Part shown: one piece after another, positions 1-12,509 of the stretch
Position numbering within the stretch: the first letter of the stretch is position 1
Layout of the letters: the number at the start of each line of letters is the position of its first letter
Assembly (NCBI RefSeq): GCF_036323735.1
Contig: NC_086019.1
Location: 234,491,102-234,555,101 of the forward strand
DNA length: 64,000 nt
Source of the DNA: Rattus norvegicus
Taxonomy: Eukaryota > Chordata > Mammalia > Rodentia > Muridae
Direction of reading: 5' to 3'
Position numbers and translations under genes: made by a program
Notes under the pieces: model-generated
Database searches by the model: none
The model's input: only the letters and a program-made list of their open reading frames with translations
Told to the model about the DNA's origin: nothing

Positions 1-826
1 CAGGAAGGTAAGATAAAATGAACTCCTCCCCAAAGCTGATTTTGACCACTGCTTTATAACTGAGAAGCAAACCAGGACAGCAACATAGCAGGAAACAAAC
101 AAACAAACAAACAAACAAACAAAACCAGTAACTGATTCAAACAAGCACAAGATATTATAAAATGAGCATTTTAAACAATGTTCTATACATTATAAACTCA
201 ACACTGCCAAGTCCAGAGAGCAATCTATAAGCAAGGCCTCCATTTCCACACCAACTCCTTGTAGTTTAACAACTCCTGTTCTACCTGGAGTCACTAAACA
301 CAAAAGAAACTGTAAGGTCAGGCTTCACTTAACAGCTTTGTGGGTTTCCAGAGGCATACATCTTATTCATTAAGAAAAAAAAAAAAAACAAACAAACAAA
401 CTAAATTTTGGTTAAACTTACGAATGAAGTGAAACTGTGTACACTGTAAATGTAAATTTCTGTGACCCCTGACACCCAAAGATGACACTTAAATATGAGG
501 ACTGAAGAGCTGTATTTGTTTTTTAAAAAAAAATCCTAAGTCCCATCTGTTTATGGTTTTTAGGTGAGCACACAAAGCTCCTTGCCTCAGCATATGCGAT
601 GGGTGAGAGGACAACAAGGACTCAGCTCTCGCCTTGTCTCATGTGGGCCCCAAGAGGCAACCCTGGCAGTCAAGCTTAGTGGCAAATGCCTTTGTCTCAC
701 CACCTCCACAAGTAGTTTTTAATACTTGTCTAGACTAAGAGAGATGGAGTAATCCCACATTATTGGGCATAAATTTTAGAAAAAGAAAGAAATGAAGTGT
801 ATTTGTTACACAACACAACTACCAAC
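1..826 (-). other. Pum3 intron 17 (partial)
   Basis: Non-coding. It holds two CAAA-type microsatellites, (CAAA)n at about 93-124 and an A-rich CAAA run at 374-402. Nothing else is recognised. Confidence 0.8.
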
Positions 827-917
827 CTGGAAAGAACGATGGCTCCTCGGTTGATGCTGGCCCAGGACTTGAGGTTCTTCATACCAACGCACTCTACAAG
901 GGTTTTTGCAAAACAAC
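827..917 (-). CDS. Pum3: Pum3 exon 17 (penultimate coding exon)
   Basis: 91 nt, residues 574-603 plus 2 nt. It encodes CFAKTLVECVGMKNLKSWAS and INRGAIVLS. The acceptor is TTTACAG. The donor is TCCAG|GTTGGT, poor at positions +3 to +5. The last family exon (LLQSCDLEVA onward in human) was not found between 1 and 826, so it must lie outside the window. Confidence 0.94.
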
Positions 918-2921
918 CTGTAAAGTAGACTGACACTTAGTGAGCGTCACATGCACACTCCTGTCCCTCATCTCTCTCCCCCTAAGTTAATAAAAACCTC
1001 CACCTATAAACACTAAAAATTTAGTACAGATCTAGTACTGTGTTAATACAGTCACTTTTCTTAACTCTGATGCAACTTCCAAACTATTTTTAGCAATAAT
1101 TACCCAAGAAAAACAAATTAATTAAAAAAAAAACCCATTTGATCACATCTGTATTTCTTTGTAATATTTAATGATTTAACCTTGACCTACTCAGCAAGTA
1201 AATGTTTGACAGTATCATTTCACCTGCAGCCTGAATCAGTTCCCCTAACAGAAAAAAATTTAACTAGAAGGACCAGTAACTGCACTAGGGGCTAACGAAC
1301 GACCGTTTGGTTTACTCATAGCAATTTCTCTCTACAGTGTTTTCATAGTCACATAACCTGTTGTCCCAGCTCTGGAGGCTGAGGCTAGAGGACGGCCATG
1401 AGCTTCAGGCTAGCCAATTCCTCCATTCCAAGCACAGCTCATCTGTAACTCTATCTCCAAGGTCTTAGCATGTTATTCACGTGCCTTCGAGATGCCCCTC
1501 ATTCTCAGCCACTGGGGGAATTCTAGTGACTGGGACTTGGGAAGAAAGGATGACGTATGCTGACGGCAAAGGTCTCAAGTAGGCACTGTGGATAGGTAGT
1601 AATTAATTCAAAGATACGCACGGAGCACACTTAGCTCTTCATGGTAAACAGGGGCAGCTATCAGCTAGTGAGGCCGTTTGCCTTCCAAAGGTGATAAAAA
1701 CAAGATGTTCTCCACTGAGTGCATTTCTACATGCTGCCAGCCCCCCATGAAGGGTGGAATCTAAGTCTCTGGGTGGTCTCACTGCCTGCAACAACAGAAC
1801 ATGGTGGAGTGACGTGAGATGACCTCTAAAGATCACTCCTGAGGCATAAGCATACATGTGCTTTGTTCCTTGGATACTCAGTCTAGGAACCAAGCACTGA
1901 GGTGGGGAAGTGCTTCTGCATAAGCACTGAGCGCCTGGCCTCAGATTCCTAGAAACTGTGTACGGCTGGGGAGCAGCTTGCTATTATTATACAGCCAGGC
2001 CTAGAATTCCAATATTCCTGGTGGAATAAGATGTGCAAACAGGCCCCCTAGAAGCACAGGGGCCAGTTAGCCTAGCATATGGAGCGATAGATCACAAAAG
2101 ACAAGTTCTGTCTTAACAAGGTAGGCAATGACTGACATCTGAAGCTGTCTTCTGCCCTCCACACATGTGCCATGCCCTCTAGGTCATCAGTCGTGTGCAA
2201 GCCCAAGCAGCTGAGGAGGAGCAAGTGCGGCTAACACTGGCAGTCCTGTGGCAGCCACTGTAATCGTGGGGACACTCCAGTCCCAATGAGGATCCTCGAG
2301 ACAGAGACAGAGACAAGCTCCACTAAAGCCCAAACCACTGCTCAGAGAACCACTAAGCTGTGGTAGCTTGTCACACAGCAACACATAACCTGGATAAACA
2401 GAGACACTTACCTGTGCTTGAGAACAACCGACACTCCAAGCCCACAACCACGTTTTAGGGCTTTTGACATTTTAATTATGAAAAATCATTAGAAAAATGT
2501 TTGGAAATTAGTAACTTGTCAAATTCACCTAAACTAGGTATCAACTTTTTCAATAATAATTGCAGCAAAAAGTAATCCCAGGTCTTCATTTTAAAACTGA
2601 GAGTGAGAGGACAGTGCCACCCTCCACCCTGTACCAAGGGGCATGCTAGCCACAGCACTGTAAGCTGTCTCCAGAAACAAATCCATGACCTCACCTTTCC
2701 CAGCCACTCTAACAGCTCAAAGTATTTGCACGGTAGGCAAGCAGACAGGCAGTCTACTAGTGAGCTGTAGCCCAACCCCTGAAACGTAATCCTTACTTAC
2801 TTATTCACTGGCATGATTTCTACATACTTGGCAAATCGTACCTTAACCTAAACGGCCAGTATAAAGTCAAGAAATGCAAACATTCCATGTAAAACACAGA
2901 AAGACAAGCTGCACAGCTTAC
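918..2921 (-). other. Pum3 intron 16
   Basis: 2.0 kb. A degenerate B1-like segment may lie at about 1355-1465 (GTCCCAGCTCTGGAGGCTGA-type core). No ORF of interest and no recognisable conserved element. Confidence 0.75.
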
Positions 2922-3009
2922 CTTCTTTTCCATTTTCTTTTATCTTTTTATCTTGCTCTATTAACCATTTGAGGACCAGATGTCCTGCAGGATGCTCAGC
3001 AATGTGGAG
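2922..3009 (-). CDS. Pum3: Pum3 exon 16
   Basis: 88 nt, residues 545-573 plus 1 nt. It encodes LHIAEHPAGHLVLKWLIEQD and a lysine-rich end, including the conserved AEHPAGHLVLKWL Puf helix. The acceptor is CTCGTAG and the donor is AGAAG|GTAAGC. Confidence 0.95.
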
Positions 3010-5530
3010 CTACGAGAGAACCCGGAACATTATTTTGGAAGCTATCGTCTGTCTCTGGTCCCTGAGTCTATCTCTACTCCATGTGTAGGCATGGATGCAG
3101 TCTTAAGAAATCTTTACTCAGGATGCCCATCACATACTCAGGGAGCAACGAGCACAGCTAAGTAGGACATCAGAGCCCTACAAAGTAGTTCAGGAATTAG
3201 TGAGTTTGTTTCAATAGCAACGTACAGTATTCATCTAAACATCAGGTAACTGTCCACTCTTCCCACAGTAATACACTGCTCTAAGATACAAAGAAACCTC
3301 TGGGGAGAACGACGCTACATGGTGTTTAAATATCATTCACCACAATGACCTAACCATCAGGCCAAGAAGACATTCTGCAGTTGACTTGCTGCCCTTACCA
3401 ACTGTTCCCACAGTAACAGTGTCTCCTTTCCTTTAGGCTGAGAACCAATGAGCACTACTTCCACAGAGAGCAGTATTTGATCACACATTCATCTGACCTG
3501 CTCCAGGAAGCCAGGGGCCTGAGCTTCAGCTCACAACCCGCTTGTCTCTTCCAACCCATGTGTCAAAAGCATGCCAGACAATACCAGGCATCCATTGTAT
3601 TCAGAATCCAATGTGTGTGGGTTTTAACATGGCTGCATGCCAGACTGGACCCATGGCTAGAGGGAATTACAGATAGAATGAATAATCGTGCTTTGGAAAA
3701 ATGCTGGACTACTTAATTACTCAACAAGTAGCCCCTAACCTGTTTCCTCTCAAGGTTCCACTGTGTTCAGAGACTACATTCCTCAATGGCTTTAAGCAGT
3801 CATGGCCATCCAGTCACTCTGTCAGACTGGACTGGAAGCAGATGTGACTCAGACCGATTTTCACTAATGACATGGCAGGAAAGCCTGGCTGGAGACGGTC
3901 TTCTGGCCAACAAGGAAAGGCCTCACTGTTCTTGCTTTCCTTCCTGCCCGAGACTCTGAGGTAAGGAAGTGCTGTGGCTATGGAAGTTGGCTATGCTCAG
4001 AACAACACGGAAAGGTGGCAGAGGAAAGGAGCGTAATGGGGGAGGCAGACTGCCTCGGTGCAGCACCACCTTTGCATCGTGATGACTCAATGTTGCTACC
4101 ACAAGGCACTCTGTTATCTACAGCCTATGGACTTCTCATCAGAACTACACAGATCACCGGTTTAAAGTCCTGGGGACTGAACTAAAATGCAGATGTTAGC
4201 ATTCAGCTAACATAAAGGTGACATAAAAGTGACATGCACATGTCTGCCCATGGATCCCAAACTCTAAGTGCAGGGACTGTCATTTCATCTTTGAGTATCT
4301 CTTTAAGCATTCCTGACAGATTTATTGCTTTTTCAATTAATGAATGAAAGGCTTAGAACTTGAACAGCTTATTTTATATCCTGAGCCATGCCAGGGATCA
4401 TAATGAAAGGCTGCTCTATTTAGCACATAAAGGCTTTTGTGAGACTAACTGACAGCAGAGGTCAAAGACTCAAAAAAAAAAAAAAAAAAAAAAACGGTGG
4501 TTCCCTGTAACCAGCTGCTAGTTCAGAGCTCCGGGAGCTTACAAGCCAGCGCAGGACAAAGGCCAGTACAATCAGCCCCTGCCTTCCTCTTGTCTGCCTG
4601 CTAATTTGCAAGCGGAAGTCTTGGTCTGCTATGCTCCCTCCTCAGGGCTACAGTACAACCTCCCTGCAGCCCACGCTCTTCTCTCCACCATTCTTGGCTG
4701 AGCTCTAACCCTTCAGGGTTCAGCGTAGCTTTTTCCATTTCCAGGAAGGCTACCTAGGGACAGGCTGGGTCTCTCACAGAACACACAGTTGTCCTTCACA
4801 GTTTTTGTTTCGTATTAATCTAAACAATTATAGTAATAGTGCGTCTTCCGAAAGCTTTGGGTTGCTGTGGAGGCTGGTGCTACCTGCTGTCTACACTAAC
4901 AAGGTACAAGCAATCAGTGAACTTAAGACGCAATGTAGGACCACACCATATCCATGTAAACACAAACAAGAATGATCAGAACGGGCGACTATACTGTTTG
5001 AGACAGACTCATCTAGCTCAGTCAGGCCCTGAACTCCGTATGTAGAAGAGGATGGCCTTGATCTCCTATTTCTCCTACCCCAATCTCTAGAGTCTAAAGT
5101 TTAGGTTTGTGGGTATGCACCTGGCTGAATGAGTCTTTTTTAATGAGTCAAACAAAGTTAGGGAATACTTCAAGGAGAACTGTGGGCAAGGGAATGAGTT
5201 AGGCTTTGAACTGATGGAGCAGGACAATAGAGCAGGACAATAGAGAGAAAATCGGCAATTCACACCAAGGAAGCAGCAGCAACAGCAAGCACGGAACGTG
5301 GAAAGGTAGTAAGGGGGAATCACAGATAAGCACGAGTCATAGCATGTGTCTGTAGCACTATAGGGTGGCTTGCTGTTTTCTGGGGAAGACAAGAACTACC
5401 ACAATGGAGGTCTAAATTATCATTTTTAAACCTACTACTGGCATTACTATTAACACTCTGCAGTCTCCAGATCTGACGGTTTCCAGGCCCCGTGGCTCTC
5501 CTGCGGGTATTATAACCAACAGCACATCAC
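3010..5530 (-). other. Pum3 intron 15
   Basis: 2.5 kb. It contains a poly-A run (4471-4494) and a degenerate antisense B1 (about 4996-5124). A 15-bp direct duplication (AGCAGGACAATAGAG, about 5218-5247) is also visible. Otherwise nothing recognised. Confidence 0.75.
4996..5124 (-). repeat. B1-like SINE, degenerate
   Basis: Antisense B1 order is seen: TTTGAGACAGACTCATCTAG, CCTGAACTC, then GGGTATGCACCTGGC. It is strongly diverged, so it is an old copy. Confidence 0.5.
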
Positions 5531-5753
5531 CTCTCCGTCCTTGCCCCCAGGATACAGTTCCTCTGCTGCCAAACCGGCGATGGCATCCATAGCAGGCTGA
5601 GCGTCCCCAGTAGCAGATCCCAGGATGTCAGACACCAGCACACACACGGACTTGTCCAGCACCACCTCCCGAGTGTGTCCTTGCAGGTAGCTCAGCAAAG
5701 CTGGAGAGATGGACTCCAAGAGCTCACGCCGGCGGATTGCAGTGTCCTTCTTA
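5531..5753 (-). CDS. Pum3: Pum3 exon 15
   Basis: 223 nt, residues 470-544, ending in phase 0; this is the longest coding exon in the window. It encodes KKDTAIRRRELLESISPALL, the conserved EVVLDKSVCVLVSDILGSAT, and ends PGGKDGE. The acceptor is CCGACAG and the donor is GGAGAG|GTGATG. Confidence 0.96.
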
Positions 5754-6324
5754 CTGTCGGAATACGTTGAAGGAGGTGGTAAGCTAAGGGACCAATCGTG
5801 TTATCACAGCCCTCTAAGAGCCCAGGGCGCCATCGACTGTAACTGTCTGTCCTGTCGAGCATCTGGACAGTTAGTGAGTGAAGGGCAAACTAGGCTCCGT
5901 CTTGCCATTGCCAGGATCTGAACACTACCTGGCCTGGAGCAAGACTTCAGTAAAGGAAGCTGCGCTACACCACGGTCAGAGTAACCATTCCCAGTCCAGC
6001 CCACCGTAAACCAGTGACAAGTCATCATGCAGGACAGGATGTGTTCAGAGTACGTTACAGATGCTCTCAGGACATTTAAAGGGTAAGAGCCTGGGAACTC
6101 TGAAAGTGAAGTAAACAAAAAGCACACTATACACTTGAAGGCCTACTGTGTGCCAGGGAGGTGTTCAGTTGTGTTCTTTCAGCCCGATACCGCCATTTCC
6201 TCTTGAGAGGAAGGCTTAAAGGTAGGCTCTTGAGACCACGGAATTCACGGGGAAGTTGTAGGGCGATGGAGGGAGAGAGGGATGCATCTGTGAGGAATTC
6301 TTGGAGTCACGAGCCGGCCTTCAC

Positions 6325-6467
6325 CTGTGTGCATTGCCGTCGCCCTTCTGCAGCAGCTGGATGATCTCTGGCACCAAGTGGGCGGGGGCTCGGGGGCTCA
6401 GCAGGTACAGCAGCACTTTCCTTCCATATTTGTCATTAACGATGCTGGGCAAGGAGCTGATGACTTC
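6325..6467 (-). CDS. Pum3: Pum3 exon 14
   Basis: 143 nt, residues 423-469 plus 2 nt. It encodes EVISSLPSIVNDKYGRKVLL then YLLSPRAPAH and a linker ending GDGNAH. The K-Y-G-R-K-V motif is a typical Puf helix. The acceptor is TCTTTAG and the donor is CACAG|GTGAAG. Confidence 0.95.
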
Positions 6468-7085
6468 CTAAAGAGAACAAAAACGTCCACTGCATATTAC
6501 ATCCTCAGAGTCCCGCTGAGATTGGATGGGGAGGAACACACCCTGGGCACGTTCCTCACCTCACTCACGTCACAGTGACGTCAATTCTGACATCTCTTAT
6601 CAAAGCACAAAGAATTGCTTTCAGAACAGTTAATTCTCTACTGTGGCCATCATTACTGAACGACCTGTTTGAACTAACTGATCAAACCCAAGGACTTGTT
6701 AAACTTAGAAGAGCTACCTCGGCTCATTAGAAGCCTGTCCTGGGCTGCTATTACTAAGGACAGCACCTGCTGTGATCTGAGTGGACAGTCAGGAGCAGGA
6801 GCGCTGAATGTAGCATAAGCCTTGATGAAGCCTGGACCTCAGAACCTCCCTGCTGAGGCACGAGAGAAAGCTGCTGTTAATCACAAAGGTACAGAGGCCT
6901 AGCTGGGTTGCTTATGCCCAGCAAATGAAGGCCGTTTACTACAGTGAAAAGTACAAACAGGGAGATGAGAAGATAACCCAGCAAGAGGATGTTCACCACT
7001 TATGGAGTTGACATCAGCATTGCCAGTGGTTAGGACTGAAATGATAGTGCTCTCCCCCAGCTAAACGCCTGAGTAAATCTAGATT

Positions 7086-7150
7086 TTATTTTATTTTTAG
7101 AGACAAGTTCTTGCTAGGTAGCCTGGAAAGATCTTGAACTAAATCACACC
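7086..7150 (-). repeat. B1 SINE fragment
   Basis: Antisense B1 left part: TTTTAGAGACAAGTTCTTGC followed by CTAGGTAGCCTGGAAAGATC. Short and diverged. Confidence 0.5.
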
Positions 7151-7436
7151 CGGACTGTTAACAGAAAACACAAAGGAAATGCATCATTACTGTTACAACA
7201 TCATTTCCTATGACAGCCTTCTTAAATGTCCAAATCCACACACAACTGAGCGGAAGTTACCCGGAGCCAGAGAGTGCTGGCCCACTTGCTAGGTTTATAG
7301 GTCAGGGTTAGAAGCAGGGATTTGACTCATCCTGAACGTGACTCCAAATCTGTCAGATCTGAAGAAAGCATACACCTCCTCTGAAAGGAAGAAGTTCTCT
7401 TAAAATGATACATAGTCAGGCCTGTTTATTTGTTTT

Positions 7437-7609
7437 AAGATTTATTTATTTAACATATAGGAGTACACACACTGCTTCAGACACACCAGAAGAGGGCATC
7501 AGATCCCATTACAGATGGTTGTGAGCCACCATGTGGTTGCTGGAATTTGAACTCAGGACCTCTGGAAGAGCAGTTAGTACTCTTAACCACAGAGCCATCT
7601 CTCCAGCCT
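7437..7609 (-). repeat. B2 SINE
   Basis: A clear antisense B2. It runs from an AAGATTTATTTATTTA tail through CCATTACAGATGGTTGTGAG to the tRNA-like head ending CCATCTCTCCAGCC. It abuts a second tRNA-type SINE. Confidence 0.9.
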
Positions 7610-7639
7610 GTTCTGTTTTTCTTTTTTTAAGAATTAAAA

Positions 7640-7793
7640 AAAACAAACATATTATCTGCATGTATGTCTGTGCATAACATGCACGCAGTGCCTGCAGAAG
7701 CCAGAAGAGGGCATTGGATCCAATGGCATTAGTTACAGCAGTGTGAGCTGGGTATTGGACCTGGGTCTCTGGAAGAGCAGCCACTGGCTCTTA
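7640..7793 (-). repeat. B3/B2-superfamily SINE, head truncated
   Basis: Antisense B3-like order (AGAAGCCAGAAGAGGGCATT, then GGTATTGGACCTGGGTC, then GGAAGAGCAGCC). It stops at CTCTTA directly against a 24-bp poly-A run, so the last 25 or so bases of the SINE head are missing. Confidence 0.7.
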
Positions 7794-9329
7794 AAAAAAA
7801 AAAAAAAAAAAAAAAATCAAACCACAAAAAATACCTTTTTTCTACTAAATTAGTGTTTTTAGTACAAGGAATTAAATTAAAAAGTCAGTTATCAACCACA
7901 GCATCGCAATACAGCAAAATTCATATATTGATGATAAAATCTTAGGCTTCCTTCAACTGCTGCACCCGTCTATATACCTCAGATATCTAATGCGAGCAGC
8001 CACCAGTGGCCATATGCTGAGACTGAAGCGGACACTGCCAAGTGCTGTTCATCTACCATGTTGAATGACCCTCCTCACAACACTATGTCCAGGTTCCAGA
8101 ACTACAATGAGCACCCAGATCTCTGAATTAATTACCTCTGAAGACATCAAAGCATAATTTCCACATAAAACACGAAGCCTTCCAGATCCTTAAAAATGGA
8201 TCTATAATTTCAGTCATACCAGGGAAAAAAGGTGAACGTAAAATTTCAGTAATAAGAGGGAAAACAGAAAAGGGGAAAATCACACAGAATTTATCAAATT
8301 CTTTTTCTAATCTCAAAGTAAATAAGTCCCAAAGTGGCATTATTATTAGCTGTGCTTTTGCTAATGAGCTATTTAATGACCCAAACACAGGGAAGCTTTC
8401 CTATGTCCTCAGTGTAGCTGGACTCTTTTTTCACGGCATGAGAAAAGGGGAGAGGCACCAAATAAGCAATGGACACTGGCAGGCCCCACACATGAGAACC
8501 ACTCTAATGGCACAGCCAGGACGAACAACTTCTGTAACTGACACATTCAGTTGACTTGCTCTGACCAAACAGGCCTTTGCCTAAGCTCCTTGGCATTCTT
8601 AAGAGGGCGACTGGTTCATGGTTCAAAACAAAGATACACATAGGCAATGGAGTTCAAGTGTACACACATTTTCCACAAGGACAGAAACAGAACAAGCAAC
8701 AGAAACCTGAGACCTGAACCTATAGTAAACACCTTACCATAATAGCTTATATGTAAGGGAAAAACAAAAAGCAAAAAACCAAAAAACTGTATAAACTACA
8801 TTAGCCTCAAGGAGCTAAAAACCTAGCGAACAGGGAAGAGAATTAATGGAAAGTTAAAAACAAAGAGAAGAGACTTCAATAACGAATACCAACAGAAGAG
8901 CCGAGGGAAGGCTAGATGACTAGGAAAGCTGAGTACTTTACAAACATGACTTACTCCAAAGCCCACCCTTTGGCTGCACTCAGGGCAGGTATTCTCTCCA
9001 GTCCCAGCCCCGAGCCTCCCTCTTTACTGAATACTTAGTCTATCTTGTTCATGTAAGCACCTAGTCTATGGGCATTTCTAAGTCCTGTCAGATCACAGTT
9101 ACCTTCTATATATGAATGAAAATAACCTAAGGAAAGCTTCAAGGGAGGAAGAGATATGGCTGAGAGGTCAGAGAGCACTACCTGGCAAATGGCCTTAGGA
9201 AACAAAGAGTGATTATCGACCTATGACTTCAACCTGACATTTTGGTAAAGACAATTACTCTGAAGAGAAAACCTAGCAACGCTGGAGGTTTACTGTCTGG
9301 GTGGGAACATCATCAAAGGACTATACTGC

Positions 9330-9890
9330 TTAGTTCTGCTGTCACTTTGACACAGCCTAGAATCATCTGGGAAGAGTCTTACTGAGGAATTATCAAAGCA
9401 GGTGACCTGTCGGCATGACTGTGGGCAAATTGTCTTGTCTGTTAACTAATGTAGGAAGACCCAATCCACTGTGGGAAACACCATTCCCTAGGTATAGGGG
9501 TAATGACCAAACCCTAGCTGACAAGAAGCAAGGATCCATGCCTACTCTATTAGTGATGGCAGATGTGATGCTTTGAGTTCTTTCCCTGACTTCTCCACAA
9601 TAAGGGGCTGAACCTGTCAAGTGTAAGCCAATAAACCCTTTCTTCCCAAGGTTGGTTTTAGTTTGTTTGGTTGCTTTTTAAAGATTTATTTACTTTATGT
9701 ATGTGAGTACACTGTCGCTGTCTTCAGCCACACCAGAAGAGGGCATCAGATCCCATTACAGATGGCTGTGAGCCACCATGTGGTTGCTGGGAATTGAACC
9801 CAGGACCTCTGGAAGAACAGACAGTGCTTTTAATCTCGGAATCATCCTTCCAGCCCTGTTTGTTTGCTATAGAAATGAAACTAGAACACA
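9330..9890 (+). mobile_element. MaLR-type solo LTR interrupted by a B2
   Basis: The rodent ERVL-MaLR LTR pattern is visible: TGCTGTCACTTTGACACAGC, AATCATCTGGGAAGAG, then AATAAACCCTTTCTTCCCAA, a polyadenylation signal. The LTR is split by the B2 at 9680-9857 and resumes to about 9890. It is non-coding. The subfamily (ORR1 or MT) is not certain. Confidence 0.65.
9680..9857 (-). repeat. B2 SINE nested in a MaLR LTR
   Basis: Near-complete antisense B2 (tail AAAGATTTATTTACTTTATG, head CATCCTTCCAGCCC). GTTTGTTTG occurs on both sides (9661-9669 and 9858-9866) and is the likely target-site duplication. Confidence 0.88.
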
Positions 9891-10080
9891 CATGTGATTA
9901 AGAATTATACGGGATAGCAAAAGCCAATATAAGTGAAAGAGTAATCCTTGGGGTTTCTCTGCTTTTTGTTGCTGTTAGTTTTTGGTTTCCAGTGCTAGGG
10001 ACTGAAGCCTAGCCTCTTGTGTGCTGTCCACGTGCTCCCTCAATGAACTTCATATACACCTCTCCAAAAATGGTTTGGTT

Positions 10081-10203
10081 TTTGTCTTTGAGACAGGGTT
10101 TCATGTATCCCAAGGCTGGCCTCAGAGCTGCTTTGTGGCCAAGGATAACCTTCACCCTCTTACTTAAGTGCTAGATACTAAAAGCCTATGCTACCAGGCC
10201 TGG
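10081..10203 (-). repeat. B1 SINE
   Basis: Antisense B1: TTTGAGACAGGGTTTCATGT, CAAGGCTGGCCTCAGAGCTG and a CTACCAGGCCTGG end. Moderately diverged. Confidence 0.75.
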
Positions 10204-10442
10204 GTTATGTGGTGATGGGTATGAAGCCCATGGCTTTATGGATACTAGAAAAGGACTCGCCTTTCCCCTCCTCCTGCTTTTTTTTTTTTTTTTTTACATT
10301 GCAAAACATTCTTTAGAAGTATAAACAAACAAGAAAAACCATACACTGCCTATAAGGCCTCAAATAATTACTATCTAGCTCTTCACAAGAAAGAAAAGCC
10401 TCAACCCTGTCAAGTTTTACTCCCTCCAACACCCCACCCCCA

Positions 10443-10557
10443 GTTTTAAAGACAGTATCTTACTCTTCAGCCCAGGATGGCCCCCAAATTCATGGCAATC
10501 CTCCAGTCTTGGCCTCTCAAGTGACGGGATTATAGGATGAGACACTACGACCAGCCA
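10443..10557 (-). repeat. B1 SINE, old
   Basis: Antisense B1: AAAGACAGTATCTTACTCTT, GATGGCCCCCAAATTCATGG and GGCCTCTCAAGTGACGGGAT. The internal order is intact but diverged. Confidence 0.65.
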
Positions 10558-11739
10558 GGTCTTCTTTGTGTCACAAGACGGAAGGCTGAGAACTCAGCAA
10601 GTTATTTTTTGTAACTTGGAGCACATACTGAAGAGAAGGCATCTAAATATGAACCAACACTTCTTCATTCCCAAACAGCGGCTGGCTAGACTTCTTATCC
10701 CTTTCCTTAGGAACATTGCTATCAAACCAGCCAGTGCATACCAAAAGAAACGGGATCACATTTCATTTATAAATATGCTCATTTGGGAAACCAAAGTAGA
10801 CGAGAAACAGCTTAAATTTAGTTTTTTTAGTGAAAGATACAAGTGACAAGGCTGGGATTTCGACTTAACATTCTGGGAAGTACAGATACCCTGAGGAGTG
10901 CTTGGCAATGCTGAATCTTTCCTGGCTATTTTTAAAAAACCATAACAGACCCTGTGATGGATGAGTGGGAAAACTCGAGAGCAATGAACATAAGCACAGC
11001 GTTATCACTAACTGTGGGGCTTAACGGCACACAGAACTGGTTGAGCATTTGTCAGTGAGAGGCATGTCCATGAGTTTTTAGGAATGTGGATTCCACAGTT
11101 GTGGACTTCAAATTGATAAGCAGGAGAATGAAAAGGACTCCAACAGCAAGCTGAAGTGAGATAAATTGTTGGGAAAGACCAACCCAGCAGACAGCTCTGG
11201 CAAGTCCTGAAGGGTGATTGTTTCCCTGAAATCCATTTGGAACAGTTATGCATTTTCAATTTTGTGAAATACTACACAAAAGCAAACTTTCAATAGGCCA
11301 GCCGGTTTCCATTTTTGTTAAACAGCTTTATTCATAGCCAATTCTACAGCCTTACATCTCTGTCACAGGAATTAAAAACAATCACTATTCCTTGGAGTCA
11401 AAGGGTACTAAAGTCACAAGGAACATGTCAAAGTACTCAGTCTGTGACACAAAATCTTGCCAACTTGCTCCTTCCCACAATCCAGTCCTCTACAAGTCAT
11501 TACAACTTTCACACAGTCAAGAACAAAGCTGGAAGGTGTCAGCCTGGGCATGAGAACCCACAGCTGGGATTTACAGCTGCCATCAGAACAACAGGCCTCC
11601 CCACCGCCCTTCCACTAGGGAGAGCTGGTAAACACCCAGCCACCCTCACTTTGGCCTGAAAAGGCCACAGCATCCCCACTGACCACAGTCTTCTCTCTGC
11701 TGACACTGTAAGTCTCATTTGTCATTCATGTGCAAACAC

Positions 11740-11781
11740 AACAGCCTTTATGATTTTTACAACAGCCTTTATGATTTTTCA
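11740..11781. repeat. 21-bp direct tandem duplication
   Basis: Two adjacent copies of a 21-bp unit (AACAGCCTTTATGATTTTTA/C), differing only at the last bases. Slippage or a small duplication. Confidence 0.85.
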
Positions 11782-12494
11782 GGTGAACAACTGTGTTCAC
11801 AAAGACTAAGCAGCTTTGAAAACATTTTCAGTTTTGGTCTTTGTTAACAATATTGCAATTTCTCTTTCTCACTTGGGTAATCTCGACCTTATCCATTCAA
11901 TACTTGTGCATCCTATATAGAGGGAAGAAGGGTTCATACAAGCACAATGAGAAAATGCGAGTCACAAAGGACACATGGAAGACAGACAGCTCTGACTATA
12001 AGACCTACTTTTCCAAGAGTTTTGAAAGTCAAGAGCAGGGATAAAGACATCCTCTCAAGTGTTTACCACCTTTGGTCATTGTATTAGACCTGTGTAATTG
12101 GTACCTGAGTAATTGATAAGTTGTAAGAGGGAAGTTAATATTTCAACTTTAGTAACATTTAACCTGCTTCTGTAAAAAGATGTTACAAGCACAACTGAGT
12201 ACGTGCAGGCTGTTGTCTTCTCCATCCGCATAACCCAGCACACAGGGACGAATGGGCTGGACAACCGCAAAGGCTGCTTGTCCACAGAAAGTGTGTTAAA
12301 CTGAGCCAGCCATCACCACACTTAATCATCAATTAAATTTAAGCACTGCTTTGCTATAAAAAGAATCCAATCACCTTAATTCAAAGTAGAAGTGTCAATA
12401 TTAACCTGTCACAGGTATAGGAATGGATCAATTTCAAGAGGTGATTAAGGACATACTGTGTGTGTCTGAAATGTTATTTTAACCGTGGTCATTT

Positions 12495-12509
12495 AAAACA
12501 ATTACTAAC
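12495..12509. repeat. 5' target-site duplication of the L1
   Basis: AAAACAATTACTAAC. The last 11 bases recur exactly at 18514-18524. The left edge is the L1 endonuclease-type site TT|AAAA. Confidence 0.85.

Larger units (their letters stand above)
6468..12494 (-). other. Pum3 intron 13, part downstream of the L1
   Basis: About 6 kb of intron with several antisense SINEs (7086-7150, 7437-7609, 7640-7793, 9680-9857, 10081-10203, 10443-10557), a MaLR-type LTR (9330-9890) and a 21-bp duplication (11740-11781). The remainder (7800-9300, 10560-12494) shows no gene. The short reading frames in it have no family resemblance. Confidence 0.75.

Noticed and set aside
1..826. The last Pum3 coding exon within the left edge
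   Set aside because: I looked on the minus strand for the expected conserved C-terminal segment and saw no match, so the exon should lie outside the window.
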